Source: Adiantum capillus-veneris
Lineage: Eukaryota > Streptophyta > Polypodiopsida > Polypodiales > Pteridaceae
Direction: 5' to 3'
Assembly: GCA_014529385.2 (NCBI GenBank)
Contig: CM043958.1
Coordinates: forward strand, 81,835,525-81,899,524
Length of the DNA stretch: 64,000 nucleotides
Shown here: one piece after another, positions 34,518 through 45,084 of the stretch
How positions within the stretch are numbered: position 1 is the first letter of the stretch
How the letters are laid out: each line of letters starts with the position of its first letter
Position numbers and translations under genes: made by a program
Notes under the pieces: model-generated
Databases searched by the model: none
The model's input: only the letters and a program-made list of their open reading frames with translations
What the model was told of the DNA's origin: nothing

Positions 34518-34854
34518 TGTTGGGCTAAGCCCAACTTCTGGCTCCTATGGGAAAGCCACTTGCCACCTAGGAAGTAGAAATAATGACATGGTCCAATAGC
34601 AAGAGGGTAAAATAGCACTGGCCAATGATTTTAAAGCACCAAGACTATTTGAGAGGCTCTTTTCTAATAAATTATTTACACTATTAAGTTTTATAAATTG
34701 TGTCTATGCTCTACCTAATGCTCTTGCACTTTGCATAGCCCTAACCCTAATATAATCTTTCTAACCCTAACCCTACTACCATGGTCAAGTTAAAGCTCCA
34801 TTCTCCATAGCCTAACGTGGCACCATTGGTGATTAGGAAACACGCTTCCCAACA
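34518..34854 (+). repeat. 5' LTR of D
   Basis: 337 bp, TGTTGGGCTAAGCCCAAC to TTCCCAACA; terminal GTTGGG/CCCAAC are inverted repeats. Contains telomere-like CCCTAACCCTAA at about 34738 and CTAACCCTAACCCTA at about 34760. Confidence 0.88.
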
Positions 34855-34856
34855 AG

Positions 34857-34868
34857 TGGTATCAGAGC
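34857..34868 (+). promoter_or_regulatory. Primer-binding site of D
   Basis: TGGTATCAGAGC two bases after the LTR, complementary to initiator tRNA-Met. Confidence 0.9.
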
Positions 34869-35307
34869 CGACGGATCACACCTAGGCTTAATTAATTTCT
34901 ATCTTTCTCTCTCCCTAATCACTAATGTCATTGATTAGGCTTGGGCACGCTCTTGGCAATACCAATGGGCCACTACCCTTCTTAATTAATCGATGAGTGA
35001 TTAGTGGCATTCCAATAATTGTTTATGTGTGAACAATTTCAAAATTTTATGCATTTTTTTGTGTTCCTTCAAAACTTGTTTTACAACCCTCATTGTAGGC
35101 ATAATTTCCTTGTGAAATGTGTGTGTGTGTGGTGTGCTTCCCGACACCATTCCATTGAACCCTCAATTGCTTAAATCACACATCTTTTGGACTTCCTACC
35201 AAGCTGTTAAAATCTCTGTGTTTTTAGCTTTAAATCCAATCCTTAATCCCTCCATTTTTGGATTTAATTTGCCCCTTTTCTAATTACTCTTGGTTGCTCA
35301 CCGTGGG
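34869..35307 (+). other. D leader, up to the C2 insertion
   Basis: Non-coding internal region of D; contains AATCACTAATGTCATTGATT imperfect repeats. Ends with the GTGGG target duplicated by C2. Confidence 0.6.
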
Positions 35308-35499
35308 TGTTGGGGTATAAAGCCCAATATGGTCGCCCAGGTAAGTCAGCGGGCCGCCAGGTATGTACACATATTCTTTTGTTAAAACCTAATAAGAACT
35401 CACTATGCTCTACACATTATAGTAGAGCGAGTTCACCATATCGTCGTGCTCTTCTTCTCGCACTCTCTCTCGCGTCGCACTTCCGCTCGTACCCCTTCA
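35308..35499 (+). repeat. 5' LTR of C2
   Basis: 192 bp, TGTTGGGGTATAAAGCCC to ACCCCTTCA. TATAAAG near the start may be incidental; CTCTCTCTCGCG lies near the end. Confidence 0.94.
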
Positions 35500-35501
35500 A
35501 C

Positions 35502-35513
35502 TGGTATCAGAGC
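35502..35513 (+). promoter_or_regulatory. Primer-binding site of C2
   Basis: TGGTATCAGAGC shortly after the LTR end; initiator tRNA-Met type. Confidence 0.93.
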
Positions 35514-36599
35514 TTAGATCGAGGCTCGGGGAAGCACTGCAGGAGGCTAGAGTCACCAGCTCAGATTGGAGTGAAATTTGACAGGCAAAGACACGGCCCC
35601 AAATCTTCTGGGTAAGCCCATAGGGCTTGGTGTGCTCAGAATTTCATTCTGAGATCATCTCGGTTACTGTTCAGCTTCGACAAAGTTCTGCGCAGGCCAT
35701 TTTCGACTACGTGGTCTCAGCGGGTGCAGATCCGACTCTGCAAATTTGGGGTTTTTCGGCCTACGACTGCAGGTGCTGAGGATATCGACACTCCCAGAGT
35801 GTTGATTTGTGGTTGTCTACACATCAAAGGACGGCTCACAGTTCTTGGAGGCGTGTCACATACGACACGGACGCATCTACACACAGACTGTAGGCGACAT
35901 CCACTAGTTCATCAGGTAGCTTGTGTTTGCTGCTTGATATTCCAGATTTCATCCTGACATTGCAGGTACTTCCATATGGGATGTATTGTCAAAGATGATG
36001 TATGTCTGTTGAGGGTTTGCTGGCTGTGAGTCACGCAGCAAACAACCGCCGCAACGGTTACAGCATACAATGGGAAATTTGTGGATGTATGACTTTGTGG
36101 GAAGTCTATGTACTGTCAGATTTACTACAGCCTTTGTTGAGGGTCGAGTGAGGTTTTATTGAGCTGGGGGATTCTCGAATGTTGAGATCCTTTCGGTGAT
36201 ACAGGTCTTGGAGCGATCCCTCGAGCACCCTTAGATATGCAGCTAGGATGTATTGAATGTGAGTTAGACAGTTGGGATTGCATCTTTGCTTTACTGCCGT
36301 TGAGGCATTGTCGCAGCCTATGCTTACAGGACAGTGACAGGACAGTCAGAGACAGTACAGGTGCAGGACAGGTTTACCCACAGCTTACAGTGTCAGAGAG
36401 ACGGTGTTTTCTGAGCTGTTTTTTGGTCTGTTTTTTGAGTACACCAGAGCCATTTTACAAAGGAGTCTCTGCCGAAATTTATGCAGAATCTGAAGCTTTC
36501 TTGGTTCATTTGACACGTTGATATTGGTTCAGAGGTCAGTTTATAGGGGAAACTCTGCCAAATTTTTCCCAGGAAAGTAAACCACTATGAAGCGTAGCT
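35514..36599 (+). other. C2 long leader
   Basis: About 1.1 kb between primer-binding site and gag ATG, unusually long for copia. GC-richer than the surroundings, with no recognised coding motif. Short frames (35724-35957, 36237-36521) have no family resemblance. Confidence 0.55.
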
Positions 36600-37472
36600 A
36601 TGGCTGGATCACAGGACACTGCTCTTTACAATATCAAGAAGCTGGATGGAACCAATTTCCCATTGTGGAAGAAGCAGATTTGGCACGTGTTGGTACAAAA
36701 GAAGCAGATAAAACCTATAAAGCTCAAGGGGATAAAACCAGAAGATATGGACGAAGATGAATGGAGCGAAATGGATGAATTGGCACTTTCTACCATTATG
36801 CTGACTTTGGCAGAAAGCGTTTACTTCAATGTAGCAAACGAGATGTCGGCACAGCTGCCAAATGGGTTTTGGGCTGAAGCTGTATCAACAACTGTTCATC
36901 TTGTAAATAGATCTCCTAGCAAGGTTTTGCAGAAGGATTCAGTGCCAGAGATGGTATGGTCAGGCAAAATGCCCTCATACAAGCATCTCAGAGTCTTTGG
37001 CTGTGAGGCATATACTCACGTTCCAAAGGAATTTAGGAACAAACTTGAGCCAAAGAGTAGAAAGTGCATCTTTCTAGGCTATGGTAATTCTGGTGAGATG
37101 GGGTACAGACTTTGGGATCCCGAATCCAGAAAGGTTGTCCGCAGCAATGATGTTCACTTTAATGAATCCAAATATCATTCTAAACCAGAGAGGGTTGAGG
37201 AGATTAGAAGACTTGTCTTCCAAGAAGATGGACCTGCACGTGCAAGACAAAATGTCAGGGCTCAAGAGGAGCAACCACAGGATAGAGTGGAACCACAGGT
37301 TGTGGCTGAGCCTGAGCCACCTATTGTGCGTAGATCTGGACGTGTCACGCGACCTCCTGATAGGTTTGTTCCATCTATGAACTATGTCATGTTGACTTAT
37401 TGCAATGAGCCTTCATGTTACAAGGAAGCAGTGCAAATGAAGGACTCCGGGAATTGGCAATTGGCCATGTAG
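36600..37472 (+). pseudogene. gag-pol: C2 gag fused to integrase C-terminus
   Basis: 290-aa open frame. Residues 1-81 are a copia gag N-terminus (MAGSQDTALYNIKKLDGTNF, PLWKKQIWHVLVQKK). At about residue 82 it passes without a break into the end of the integrase core and its C-terminal region: QLPNGFWAEAVSTTVHLVNR, VFGCEAYTHVPKEFRNKLEP, KCIFLGYGNSGEMGYRLWDP. An in-frame internal deletion has removed the rest of gag, the zinc knuckle, protease and the integrase catalytic triad. The frame ends at TAG in AM(stop)SEMTALH, just before RT. Possible product: a chimeric gag-like protein; expression unknown. Confidence 0.9.
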
Positions 37473-37478
37473 TCAGAG

Positions 37479-38156
37479 ATGACAGCTCTGCATAGAAACA
37501 AGACATGGAAGCTAGTTAAATTACCACAGGGCAAAAAGGCTCTACCTTGTAAATGGGTTTACAGGTATAAGATCACCGCTCATGATAGTCAGCCAAAGTA
37601 CAAAGCAAGGATTGTTGCCAAGGGCTTTAAGCAAGAACAAGGCATTGACTTTGATGAAGTCTTCTCTTCGGTGGTCAAGATGACTACATTGAGATGCTTT
37701 CTTGCATGGGTTGCCATATTAGATTTGGTGTTGCACCAAATGGATGTCAAGACAACGTTCTTGCATGGTGATTTAGATGTGGAAATTTACATGCAGCAGC
37801 CAGAAGGGTTTGTTGAGAAAGGCAAGGAAGATTGGGTATGCCAGTTGTTAAAGAGTCTTTATGGCTTAAAACAATCACCGAGGGCATGGTACCATAAATT
37901 CCACAAGTTTATGCTTTCTCAAGGCTACAAACGTAGTGAGTTCAATCACTGTCTATATACAAAGAAGGCTAAGGATGGTAGTTGGTTGATCCTTATTTTG
38001 TATGTGGATGACATGTTGATTGCTGGCAAGCACTTGGAAGAAATTTCAGCTTTGAAGTCAAAGATGGCAAAATCGTTTGACATGAAAGACATGGGTGAGG
38101 CAAGTCATATACTTGGTATGTGCATTGAGAGAGACAGATCAAAGAAGTTGATTTGA
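37479..38156 (+). pseudogene. pol: C2 reverse transcriptase
   Basis: 225-aa frame with all copia RT landmarks: LPCKWVYRYKI, ARIVAKGFKQEQGIDFDEVF, HQMDVKTTFLHGDLDVEIYM, SLYGLKQSPRAWYHKF and catalytic ILYVDDMLIAG. Ends at a TGA (KKLI*LSQTEYID) that probably replaced a sense codon. Together with the TAG at 37470 and the frameshift near 38192 this breaks pol into three parts. Confidence 0.92.
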
Positions 38157-38959
38157 TTATCTCAAACAGAGTATATTGACAAGGTTTTGCAACGTTCAAT
38201 ATGGAGAAGGGAAAGGCACTGAGTGTTCCATTGCCACCATATGTGAAACTTAGCAAACAAGATTGTCCTGTGTCTGAGGAAGAACAGGCTGAAATGGATA
38301 AGATTCCATATGCGTCTGCACTGGGTAGTTTGATGTATGCAATGATTGCTACTCGCCCAGACATTGCATTTGCAGTGGGAGTAGTAAGTCGATACATGTC
38401 AAACCCAGGCAAGAAACATTGGAAGGCAGTGAAAGGAATATTGAAATATCTGAAAGCTACAAAGAGTATGTGTATATGCTATGGGAGTCAGGAGCTAAGT
38501 GTAAAGGGTTTTACAGACTCAGATTATGCAGGTGACTTAGACAACCGAAGGTCTACGTCAGGGTATGTCTTTACATTGGCTGGTGGAGCAGTATCATCTT
38601 GTTCTAGACTACAAGATTGTGTTACTCAGTCTACTACAGAGGCTGAATATGTTGCAGGATCAGAGGCATGCAAAGAATCAATTTGGCTTAATCGACTAGT
38701 AACAGATTTGGGAATCAAAGAAGAGATGCCTGTGTTATATTGTGATAGTCAAAGTGCTATACAATTGGCTTGCAATCCAGTTTATCACTCAAAGACAAAG
38801 CATGTGGATGTGAAGTATCATTTCATCAGGGAAATGCTCGAGGATAAGCAACTTCAGCTTGTCAAAGTTCACACCACAGAAAATCCTGCTGATCTACTTA
38901 CAAAAGCACTTCCCTCAGAGAGCTTTGCACATTTTCGCAAGCAGTTAGGTGTAGGGTAG
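38157..38959 (+). pseudogene. pol: C2 RNase H
   Basis: LSQTEYIDKVLQR continues pol after the TGA. One base is missing near 38192, after which the frame 38201-38959 (252 aa) runs to the natural stop. It shows IPYASALGSLMYAMIATRPD, GFTDSDYAGDLDNRRSTSGY (first catalytic Asp), STTEAEYVAGSEACKESIWL (Glu), YCDSQSAIQLACNPVYHSKT (Asp) and KHVDVKYHFIREML. The conserved C-terminal PADLLTKALPSESFAHFRKQ is present. Confidence 0.92.
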
Positions 38960-39048
38960 TACATCACTTCTCTACATCTCTTGTATATTGGCTTGTAAGG
39001 TAGCTTCTCTCACACTTAAAGTACCACATTGGACTTTAAGTGGGAGGT

Positions 39049-39240
39049 TGTTGGGGTATAAAGCCCAATGTGGTCGCCCAAGTAAGTGGGCGGGCCGCCA
39101 GGTATGTACACATATTCTTTTGTTAAAACCTAATAAGAACTGACTATGCTCTACACATTACAGTAGAGCGAGTTCACCATATCGTTGTGCTCTTCTTCTC
39201 GCACTCTCTCTCGCGTTGCACTTCCGCTCGTACTCCTTCA
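39049..39240 (+). repeat. 3' LTR of C2
   Basis: 192 bp, same length as the 5' LTR; preceded by AAGTGGGAGGT and followed by GTGGG. Confidence 0.94.
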
Positions 39241-41059
39241 GTGGGTTCTCAGCTTGTCAATTAATTGTGTGTGGTCATGAGCTTTCAAATGAATCCATAA
39301 TCACTGCAGTGGAAGATAGAGCCTCTAATTGCTCTTGAAAAATCTGCAGCAGCAATCCAACATTGTGTGTGTGTGTGTGTGTGTGTGCGCGCGCATGCAC
39401 TATTTGTAGTGGGAACCACTCTATACAAGTGGAAAAGGATTGCCAAGTTTTTCCTCTTTTTGCATATTCAACACAGTTTTTGCAGCATTGCATTAAGGGA
39501 CCACACTTTGCATCAAGCTCATCACCATCCTCCTAGGCTATCCTCGCTACCCGTCGACCATAACAAATGATTGCCCTATCAAAGTCATTAATTCCAACCA
39601 TTGCCCATCTTTTGATGTTGGTTGCCTCACGTCGCATGTGTCGCTCGTCTACACTTAGTCAAGCCCTCTCCTTTTCCTCTAAGATCCCCATGCACAATGT
39701 GACTCACCAGATGGTTTTGATTTAGACCCCTCATCAATTGCTCATGTTTAATCAAGCTTACATGTTGATAGGTTGTAGTACTTGCTAGACAATGGTTTGC
39801 AGAGCCCGGCTATGGCCCATCAACCTATTGCGCATTGCTAAGCTGGTACTCTTCATCATCACGCACCTCACCTTCGCGTGCAACTTGGCCCATTTTTGAC
39901 ATCATCTATAGATGACAGGCCCACACGATTGAATTCTACAACATTCCATTATCTTTTATAATTAAGTCTTCAAAGGTTGAGAGGGCATTCACACCAAACC
40001 TCATGTGCTTGAAGACTTCAAGGGTCCTTTCACACTCAAACGGTTGTTCCTTTTGATGGCTAGCCAACCAGAGACAGTCAAGAGGATTTAAATCCATATT
40101 TGGGTCCACCTCATTGAGGCCCCCTTTCCATAGGCCCCCTTTTCCCTCACTTGCATTGTCCAGGTCACATGTATTAGGGGGACTTTCCCACAATTCAAAG
40201 AAACAAAACCCTAGACACTACTTTAAGAGAGGCAAAGATTGTTCAACAACAACTACTTTGCACACCAAAGGGCTTGGAATTTATCCATTTGAATTGTGTG
40301 CATTGTCTAGCTCACATGTATTAGAGGGACTTTCCCACAGTTCGAAGAAAAAAAACTTGAACCACTACTTCAAGAGAGGCAAAGATTGTTCAACACCAAC
40401 TAATTTGCACACCAAAGGGATTGAAATTTATGCATTTGAAATGCGGGTGATATTCAATCTAAAGATTGTAAAAACCCCCATTAGCTTGCACTATGCATTT
40501 GCACAAATATATTCTTGCTTTTGCAAAAAACGTTGCATTCACAAAAGCACTATGCAACATGTGTTTACAGACATTGCCTACATGATACGTGTATGGTAAC
40601 ACCACCCATCATCATGAGAACACACATAGATACAACACATGATATGTATGTCTGCATTTCACCATCGACCATAAAGAGTGCACCCTCAACAAAATGGACC
40701 AAACAAAATCAAGAAACCAAAGATTAACATTGACATATTGATGAAGCTGAAGAAAACGACATGGCGAATGAAATGCGAGAAGAGGAAGATCGTTCTTCAC
40801 ATAAATTTGTTTAGACATAAAGCTTTGTATGAGCCTTAGGATCTCACATGACCCTACATGTTGTATCCAATTAAACCATGGCCACTAAATCTGTTTAAAA
40901 TCACCACGATGTATATAATTGAGAATCGTGAAGTGTTAAATCCAAAGAAAACGGTCGTCATGTATCACGAGAACCTTGTAGATGTATCCAACAAGAGACC
41001 TAGGCACTATAACATCATGAAATCTTTGTAAAACCCCAATTTTGGCTTAAGGGGGCGAT
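39241..41059 (+). other. D internal region, right part
   Basis: 1.8 kb with no protein domain recognisable on either strand. Contains a (TG)n(CG)n tract at 39365-39393, a 147-bp tandem duplication at 40152-40445 and a purine-rich 3' end. Short frames show no conservation. Confidence 0.6.
40152..40445 (+). repeat. 147-bp diverged tandem duplication in D
   Basis: TGCATTGTC at 40152 and again at 40299 start two copies sharing CACATGTATTAG, GGGACTTTCCCACA, AGAGAGGCAAAGATTGTTCA and TTTGCACACCAAAGGG. About 10-15% different by eye, so the duplication is old. Confidence 0.9.
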
Positions 41060-41446
41060 TGTTGCATTAAGCTCAACTTGTGGCTCCTATGGGAAATTCA
41101 CTTAGCCACCTAGTAAGTATGAAATAATGACATGGTCCAATAGCAAGAGGGCAGCCAATGGTTGTAAAGAACCAAGCCTATTTGAGAGGCTCTTTTCTTA
41201 TGAATCAATTGCACTTTTGAGTTCTATCAATTGTTTCTATACTCTACCCTAATGAGTTCTATCAATTGCACTTTTGAGTTCTGTCAATTGGGTCTATACT
41301 CTATCCTAATGCTCTTTCACTTGGCATAGCCCTAACCCTAATCTCCATCTCTCTAACCCTAACCCTAACACCATGGTCAAGCTAAGGCTCCATCCTCCAT
41401 AGACTAACGCTGAACCATTGGTTATTAGGGAACACGCTTCCCAACA
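41060..41446 (+). repeat. 3' LTR of D
   Basis: 387 bp, longer than the 5' LTR because a ~50-bp segment (CAATTGCACTTTTGAGTTCT) is duplicated near 41206-41300. Contains CCCTAACCCTAA and CTAACCCTAACCCTAA at about 41329-41369. Followed by ATATC. Confidence 0.88.
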
Positions 41447-41670
41447 ATATCCCCGCACATGGCATCCACTGTAAAAGCTAATTAAAGACACATTCCTATC
41501 TACATAGTACAAATCTAAAGCACACTGGCAATGGGATATTGTTAAATAGTCCCAAAATCATGTGTAAGCACATGTCCATTGTTTTTTTAATTTTCTAATT
41601 CATTTGCAGGCAATTGAGCATGTTCCCAAGAGCAAGCTCATAAGGAAATTCATATATGGCTTAGATCCAT
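41447..41670 (+). pseudogene. gag: Element E gag, right part
   Basis: Resumes gag after D. WHPL(stop)KLIKDTFLST and, after decay, AIEHVPKSKLIRKFIYGLDP match the gypsy gag pattern (family: helix, then KxxxFIxGLxP). This places the D insertion between the LWW motif and the GLDP motif of one gag. Confidence 0.6.
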
Positions 41671-42170
41671 AGTGAGGGGAAAATGTGGATATGTTATGCA
41701 TCTTTGGTTGCAAGGCATATGCACATATGGAAAAAGAGCTTAGAAAAAATCTTGAACAAGTGACACAAATGTATTCTAATGGGCTATGGTGCAAATGGAG
41801 AAATGGGCTATCGTCTTTGGCACCCGGTCTCTTGTAAGATCATTAGAAGTTTGGATGTCATATTCAACGAGTTCAAGATGCATAAGAAACCTATCAAAGA
41901 GGTAGAGTACAAGAGAGTTACATTTGAAGAGGTTGCCTAAGATTTGGTCAAAACTTAGAAGTCTAGTGATAGGGAGCCTTCCACTAGTAAATCTCTAGAG
42001 AGAGTCGAGTGATAGTTGAGTCTCAAATTTTCTTGAGAATTTTTGGTCAAATCTAGATTAACATATGCTGACTAAATGTAGAGAACCATCTTGTTTCCAA
42101 AAAGCCATGCAAATGGAGGACAAGTGGGAGCAAGCAATGCAATCAAAACGAGGCTTGGGAGATATTAAAA
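41671..42170 (+). pseudogene. Copia integrase C-terminal remnant
   Basis: LCIFGCKAYAHMEKELRKNL, then in another frame GYGANGEMGYRLWHPVSCKI (copia integrase C-terminus) and KEVEYKRVTFEEVA. Further on, CREPSCFQKAMQMEDKWEQA resembles the copia linker before RT (family: PxxxxxAxxxxxWxxA). It interrupts the E gypsy sequence. Multiple frameshifts; no RT follows. Confidence 0.65.
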
Positions 42171-42936
42171 TTGCTTATAACTCTTACTCTGGCAGAAGCA
42201 ATTTCTTTAGCACTTAACAAAAAAATAAAAATGGTTGACATCAATTGCCCAATGGTTTTCAAGCTACTAATCAAAGAAGGAAGCCCCAAAAATTCTTCTA
42301 AATTTGACATATTTAGAGCTTTCAAAAAGCAATTTCTCCTCAAAAGAGACCATGTCTACCTAATCAATCAATCCTCAATGATTCACTCTCCATATTAAAC
42401 ATAAAGCCAAATAAAATGGATGTGCTATTAAGCAATTTTAATGTTTTTCTTTTTTGCGAAACTCACAATAGTGAGTAGATTATATTGACAACCACAAAAA
42501 AATACAAATTCTCATGCCAAGCATATTTAATGTTGTAGATGTTATATAATGCTACAGATAAGGATCCAAACTCAAAGAGGACAACAACAACCATAGTAAC
42601 ACAAGCCTCACGAAAACATCAACCATCGTGGTAAGAATTTTCAATCTACCACATCCAACACGATACAGAAAGAACCTCTAGATGAATACTTCGGATGTAG
42701 AAGCTGGCTTCAAAGAAGCATAGAAACCAAATTACCATGATAATCAAAATCAAGCAGAGTCACGTACTTCTATCTCACCTCATGCATTGTTCAAGGTCAA
42801 AGGAATATTTCAAGGCATAGACCACTATTTCACTTGATGATGGGAGCAATCATGATTCTTCTAGCACATCAAATATCTCGGTCTCAAATCAAATATAACT
42901 ATGGAGTGAAAAGGGTGTTCAATAACCAAATGTAGA
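42171..42936. other. Weakly coding stretch of E
   Basis: No clear motif. Expected to hold the gag end and zinc knuckle of E, but I cannot recognise them; frame fragments contain many Ser/Asn/Lys. Confidence 0.35.
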
Positions 42937-43120
42937 ATTGCAATCACCAAAAGGAGAACTTTTAATGATTCACATACAAAAATTCAATCAACAAAGTGTG
43001 TTTGTTGTCACACTTACGCATGGTATTGACATGATTTTTGGTATGCCATTTCTTAATGAGTTTAATCTTAAAATTGGTTATCATACATTCCCTCTCTCAT
43101 TTACACATAATAATGAATGA
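42937..43120 (+). pseudogene. pol: Element E protease C-terminal part
   Basis: 60-aa frame: FVVTLTHGIDMIFGMPFLNE with FNLKIGYHT. The DMIFGMPFL segment is the conserved second half of gypsy retropepsins (family: DxILGMxWL). The catalytic DSG loop upstream is lost. Confidence 0.6.
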
Positions 43121-43355
43121 ACTCTCATTGGTTATCCTACACAACCTCTCTCAATTACACGTAATAATGAATGAACTCACTTGCAAGAAATCATCGAACA
43201 CAAAATATCACACTTTTACTCACTCTCAAGCCAAGAGAGTAATCCGTAAACAAGAAAAGATACACTAAGTCCTTGTCAATGAAGTAACTACCCATGAAAC
43301 GCCCGCATGTGATGAACCACACAACCCATTTCTCTCACAATTTTATGATTGTTTT
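43121..43355. other. E protease-RT linker
   Basis: Contains a local duplication (CTCTCTCATTTACACATAATAATGAATGAACTC against CTCTCAATTACACGTAATAATGAATGAACTC in shortened form), about 55 bp apart near 43090-43175. No intact frame. Confidence 0.5.
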
Positions 43356-43980
43356 ATGAACAAATTACCACATGGTCTACTACCATCTAAACCAAAAGAA
43401 CATGGAATTGACACTATATCTAAAAGTGAACCACCATGTCGTGCATTTTATCTAGCAAATTCACTTACACACAAAAAGATATGGACCCAAATTCAAGAAT
43501 TTATAAATAGGAGACTTATTAGGCTTAGTAATTCACTATATGGAGCACATTTTCTTCTTGTCAAGAAGAAAAATGGTACCTTGCATATGTGTATAGATTA
43601 AAGAGCCTTAAGTAAGATCATAATAGAAAACAAATTCCCTATCCCTCGGGTAGATAACTTATTAGATACACTAAAAGGAGCTACTATCTTTAGTAATCTT
43701 GACCTGAATTGGAATATCACCAAGTCAAAATGGTGTAAGAAGACATTTATAAAACTATATTTAGAACTCAAAAAAGGCACTACAAATTTTTTGTTATACC
43801 ATTCGAGTTAACTAATTTACTTGCTACTTTTTACACATATGAATCATATTTTTATTGATCACCAAGATTTTGTGATTGTATTCTATAATGGCATACTTGT
43901 CTTGCAGATGAACACAAAGAGCACCTTAAACGTGTTTTTGATTTTTTATGAAAGAGTCAATTGTATTTGAATCTTGAAAT
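43356..43980 (+). pseudogene. pol: Element E reverse transcriptase
   Basis: MNKLPHGLLPSKPKEHGIDT is followed by a degenerate RT: FINRRLIRLSNSLYGAHFLL, VKKKNGTLHMCID then a TAA where Tyr is expected, FPIPRVDNLLDTLKGATIFS, NLDLN. Farther on, the palm motif region reads IVFYNDILV with frameshifts. Gypsy RT by motif order; strongly mutated, older than A and B. Confidence 0.8.
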
Positions 43981-44880
43981 GAGCTCTTCCTTTCAATTTG
44001 ACATTAAGTATTCATGTAGATACTAGGAAAATTGAGCCTATCAAATCATGGCCAATTCTTAGAAATTTGCATTTGAGATTATTTCTTGGCTTCTCTAGTT
44101 ATTATAGAAAATTTGTCAGTGATTTTTTCACAAGGCACATTATCTCACATTGATTTCTTAATAACATGTCTATAACTGAAACTATATTGTTTGCATCCAT
44201 TGCCGATACATATACAAAAGATGAAGATTTTGAAACTACATAGTTGCACACGAATAAGCGTGTTACACATTTATTTTTGGAGTACACCATTCAAGATCAA
44301 TTTCTATATTTCAAGCAAGAGCTTTGTATTACTCAACTATTTCATCTCATGATTATTGAAGAACTGCATAAACCACTATATATTGCCCATTGAGGTTTTA
44401 TTGATGCATACAAAAATTTGGTTGTGATTTCTTTTGGCCTACTATGCACATTGATATAAAGAAGTGTGTCAAAACTTGTTTGGTTTTTCAGAAGATTAAA
44501 TCTACCACATTTAAGAAATGAAGTCTTTTACATCCACTTCCCATTTGCTAAAAGACCTTAGGAATAGGTTTTATTGGATTTTATCACTGATTTTCCTTTT
44601 ATTGCACATAAGCTTCTCACTGGTTTGAGTAGATGTTTAAAAATTCACTACCTACACCAACTTCTAGATTGTCTAATTTTATTCCAACTGCTAATGATTT
44701 CATTATTGATTTCCATTCCATTTATGCTAATTTTTATGTTTCCCCAAAAAATTCATAAGAACAATAAATTAAGTATCCAAAAAAACAATAATCATCTTCT
44801 CAAAGGAGATTTTGTTATGTTGAGAATTGAAAAGCTTCGGATTCAAAGTGCTGAAACAAATGATTTTGTAAAGTGATTCT
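43981..44880 (+). pseudogene. pol: Element E RNase H-integrase remnant
   Basis: Scattered matches: YSCRY and IKSWPILRNLHLRLFLGFSSYYRKF in shifting frames near 44010-44110 (RT connection), the integrase zinc region around 44350-44520 (IAH...CVKTCLVFQKIK) and LDFITDFPF near 44574 (gypsy: MDFIxxLP). Most of RNase H is gone. Only the order and spacing make this credible. Confidence 0.6.
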
Positions 44881-45084
44881 TGCTTTGATGGACTATTTCG
44901 CATCTCGTATGTCAACAATAATGTTTCATTTAGACTTGAATTTCCTTCTCATTCACACATATACAATGCCTTTCACATTAGTTAACAGCCCTACCATCTC
45001 ATCTAGTTTATGATGAATCACCATTACTTGTCTTGCTGACCAAGAAGGAGTACTTGTCCTTGACGTTATACCAGATCATGAATA
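44881..45084 (+). pseudogene. pol: Element E C-terminal pol end
   Basis: FRLEFPSHSHIYNAFHISQL is the region after the integrase (family: LPxxxxxHxVFHVSLL), followed by LDVIPDHEY, where the coding sequence stops at the B LTR. It shows that B inserted near the end of the E polyprotein. Confidence 0.6.

Larger units (their letters stand above)
35308..39240 (+). mobile_element. Copia element C2 with intact LTRs and target duplication
   Basis: 3933 bp, 192-bp LTRs at 35308-35499 and 39049-39240, GTGGG duplication at 35303-35307 and 39241-39245. PBS at 35502 and polypurine AAGTGGGAGGT before the 3' LTR. The LTRs differ at about nine positions, so it is not a recent insertion. Internally it lacks the gag C-terminus, protease and integrase core because of one deletion; RT and RNase H remain but are broken. 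Orientation plus, inserted into D. Confidence 0.95.
34518..41446 (+). mobile_element. Non-autonomous LTR element D, hosting C2
   Basis: Flanked by LTRs 34518-34854 and 41060-41446, which share long stretches such as GACATGGTCCAATAGCAAGA. PBS-like TGGTATCAGAGC at 34857 and purine-rich AAGGGGGCGAT before the 3' LTR. Flanks AAATC and ATATC are an imperfect 5-bp target duplication. Without the C2 insertion it is about 3.0 kb and has no protease, RT or integrase, so it is a non-autonomous element of the LARD kind. It sits inside E gag. Confidence 0.85.
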
